A stretch of 64,000 nt of DNA from Otis tarda. Lineage: Eukaryota > Chordata > Aves > Otidiformes > Otididae. A program made the translations under genes and the position numbers. Under the pieces are notes generated by a model, which saw nothing but the letters and a program-made list of their open reading frames with translations, was not told the origin of the DNA and made no database searches. Position 1 is the stretch's first letter, and each line of letters starts with the position of its first letter. Below are positions 61,655 through 64,000 of this stretch, one piece after another. The stretch is taken from positions 4,740,001 to 4,804,000 of the forward strand of contig CM048575.1 of assembly GCA_026413225.1 (NCBI GenBank). Reading direction: 5' to 3'.

Positions 61655-64000
61655 GTGAGTAATGGAGGGCAAGGGAGACGGAGGAAACTTTTGGGGCTGC
61701 GGCGGGGCAGGATTGCAGGTGAAACGGAGGAGTTGGGAGGAGTGGAATGTAGGACTTGTGTAACCTGTGCCCAGCTTGGGAGCTGGGAAGAGAAACCGGA
61801 GAAATAACTCAATTTCCTTCCTTTCTCTTACGCATGTCACATGCAATCGCTGTACAACATGTTCTGCTGATCTTCGGGCGGGCTCCGAGCTGCCGTTTTT
61901 AGGCGTAGCCTCTGCCTTGCGCGGCCAGGTTCAGGAACACCAGCTTTGCAAAGTGCTTGGACAGCCGTAAAATCCACCTGAGCGGGGTAGGAGCCAGCCC
62001 TGACGGTCTGCCCGGATCAGAGCTGCCTCCTTGGATGTGATGACGCGCAGCTTTCTGGGGCAGCTGTAGGAGTTTTTGGGGCAGAAGGGGCTTGGCAGTC
62101 ACCTTCCTGCTTGTTTTCCCTCTCTGCTCTGCGAGGTGTCCGAGTACCTGGCAGGCTGTAGCTAACACAACCTTGCTTTAAGTCCTGGAAGCAGCAGTGC
62201 TGCGTAGGTCAGCGTTATTTCCAGGTCTCTGTCTTAGGTGCTGTCCCCAGCGCTTGGGACAGCCGTGCGCTGACTGTACGAGGAGAATTTACGCATCGCG
62301 CTGCTCCCTTTTATCTCACATCGGCTTGCTGTCAGCTGTCTGGGCTGAGTTGCTTACTCTCACTCATCTGTAAAGTGGAATTATCTGATTTTTAGAGAGA
62401 CGCTTGACACTTGCACGTAGTCTGAGATACAGATTATTTATTTCATTCCTTCACTTTTATAACTTTGAACCCACCCGGTATTTTTAGGGCTCGGATTAAA
62501 CCAGTGATTCTCTCTTCCCCACCCCCAGTTCACTCCAGCAAGCCTTCTTCAAGAGCTGCTAAAAATAAGTGGTGCTGAGAGAGTGGAAGGGAGAAGTAAA
62601 ACTTCAGTCGTCTTTGTACTGTCGATGGAGATTAACAACATCTCCGTGAATTTACGCACTGTTAGAAGCTGCCCTGTGCAGCCTTGGGCTCTTTCTCTCA
62701 TCAAGCACCAGAGATGGTGGCAGTTTTCAGGGGAGTGGGCTCACTTGGTGGAATGACATTGTCCTTTGCCGGAGACTGGAAGCCAGCAGACCTGGTGTTT
62801 CCGCAAATGGTCATTTGCTATCTGAAGTCTTTTTTTTCATGGCACCGCTTGCATAGTTCCTACTGAATAAATTGTGAACGTGAAAAGATGATTCTTGTCT
62901 TAACTTTGTCGGGATGCTGGTCTTGTGAAGGTTATGGTGATTAGAAATGTAAAAAAGCTCAGGAAGCTGAGGGCTGGGACTGTTTGAGGCTGTTTTGTGA
63001 CCACAGTCTTTTATTGCTTTGAGGTCAGGATTCACATCTTCCCTGGACCATTCAGGAAATGCACGTGAAGCTTTCAAAGCTGTTATAGGAAGCCAGAAAC
63101 ATTTACCTAAAGTGCTTTTTTGATACTTTAACCTTAACAGCATTTCCCTCCAAAGACTCTCTGTTTGCTTTTTGAGTTGTAGCTGTTTGCTTGAAAGCTT
63201 TTTGGATTCTTACGGCACAACAAAGCCGAAGAAGAGGGAGCGGAGTTATTCTCCAGCCTGTACATCACCACTGTTTTGGCAACGGGAGGGCTCGTTGCGG
63301 TCCCGCGGCGTGAGGCAGTGAGGATCCTGCGCAGGCTCGGGGTGGCGAGGCGGTCGGTCCGGGCTGGGCTGCGAAACACGCTGCTGAAGGAACAGAACGT
63401 ATAGGTGTGTAATGAGCAGCCCCGTTCTCAGCAAAAGCTCCTGATGCGCCTTCTGGGCTTGTGTGACAGCAGAACTCCAGGTGTGTGTGTGACTTCAGGA
63501 AACAGAGGCGATTAAGCAAAAGCGTTCAGAGTTGCGTGGCGTCGAAGTGCCTAATTTGTCCGAATGCTTTTTAGCTCTCAGCTACGCGTTTACGCTGTCT
63601 TTTCTGGCAGCGTTGTCTCGCTGCTGCAGTTCTATCTGTCTGCGGGCCTCGAGGCTATGACTGTGAGACAGAAACGCCCGGTGAGCTCCTTGTGAGCAGA
63701 AGCTGCTGGGATTTGTGGGAATCCTGTCGTTACTGCAACTCGATGGGAAGAGGTGGATCGGGTTCTGGATGAACTGTGCTTCGCAGGTGGAAGGAATCTG
63801 GCTCAAGCTCATGATTTCCATGCTGTGCAAGTCCTGTTACCAAGCAAAATGCTGGTGCTTTCTTGTTTCCTTTGCGAAGATATCTCTTAACGAGCGTAGA
63901 ATTTAACAGATCTGAACATCTCTGGAAAGGACCGGGGTGAAGAGCCTGTTGTAGTGTAGGCAGTGGCGAGATGCATCTTTTGGAGCTGAAGTCCGCTCCA
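61655..64000. other. PHACTR4: Probable PHACTR4 intron running off the window
   Basis: Intron following the MGQ exon. No further exon with PHACTR similarity (MEDPFEE..., KFSGFGKIFKPWKWRKKK) is found before the right edge. A CpG-richer patch lies near 63280-63370. Confidence 0.5.

Overview
This is vertebrate nuclear DNA, almost certainly from a bird. Three things support that: CR1 LINE fragments near 49.1-49.3 kb and 50.07-50.70 kb, a very GC-rich and compact gene at the left with 87-180 bp introns, and a gene order (SESN2 followed by a PHACTR4-type first coding exon on the same strand) that matches the segment corresponding to human 1p35. No database search was possible, so all identities rest on remembered protein families and on splice-site reading.

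Layout. 1-2.34 kb is GC-rich upstream DNA with no gene I can support. 2.35-10.59 kb is one complete gene, SESN2 (sestrin 2), on the plus strand: a CpG-rich promoter with a ZNF143/Staf-type element and two inverted CCAAT boxes, ten coding exons (2596-9434, 463 codons plus stop), and a 3' UTR with an AATAAA at 10562. 10.6-17.2 kb is intergenic and dominated by a cluster of four unrelated minisatellites between 13.0 and 16.2 kb, then C-rich DNA. 17.2-17.44 kb is a second CpG-island promoter: seven GC/CACCC-type boxes spaced 19-20 bp, another ZNF143-like element and a non-coding first exon ending at a good donor (17440/17441). 17.8-64 kb is less GC-rich and has no long coding exon. I read it as the long 5' introns of PHACTR4, because a short exon at 61609-61654 (MGQPHFSRPVNPAAF...) resembles the alternative PHACTR4 N-terminus. 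The rest of PHACTR4 would lie beyond the right edge.

Other signals in the right part are an intragenic CpG island at about 49.36-49.70 kb with a strong CTCF-like motif, set between two CR1 fragments in opposite orientation; a probable MIR-type SINE fossil near 36.0 kb; and a few exon-like segments flanked by AG/GT, notably 41502-41548.

Biology. SESN2 is a stress-induced cytosolic leucine sensor that binds GATOR2 and restrains mTORC1; the oxidoreductase motif and all leucine-pocket residues I checked are present. PHACTR4 is a PP1- and actin-binding regulator; only its 5' end could be in this window. MED18, which lies between these two genes in human, is not recognisable here. I saw no retroviral or other virus-like element and no CRISPR or bacterial feature.
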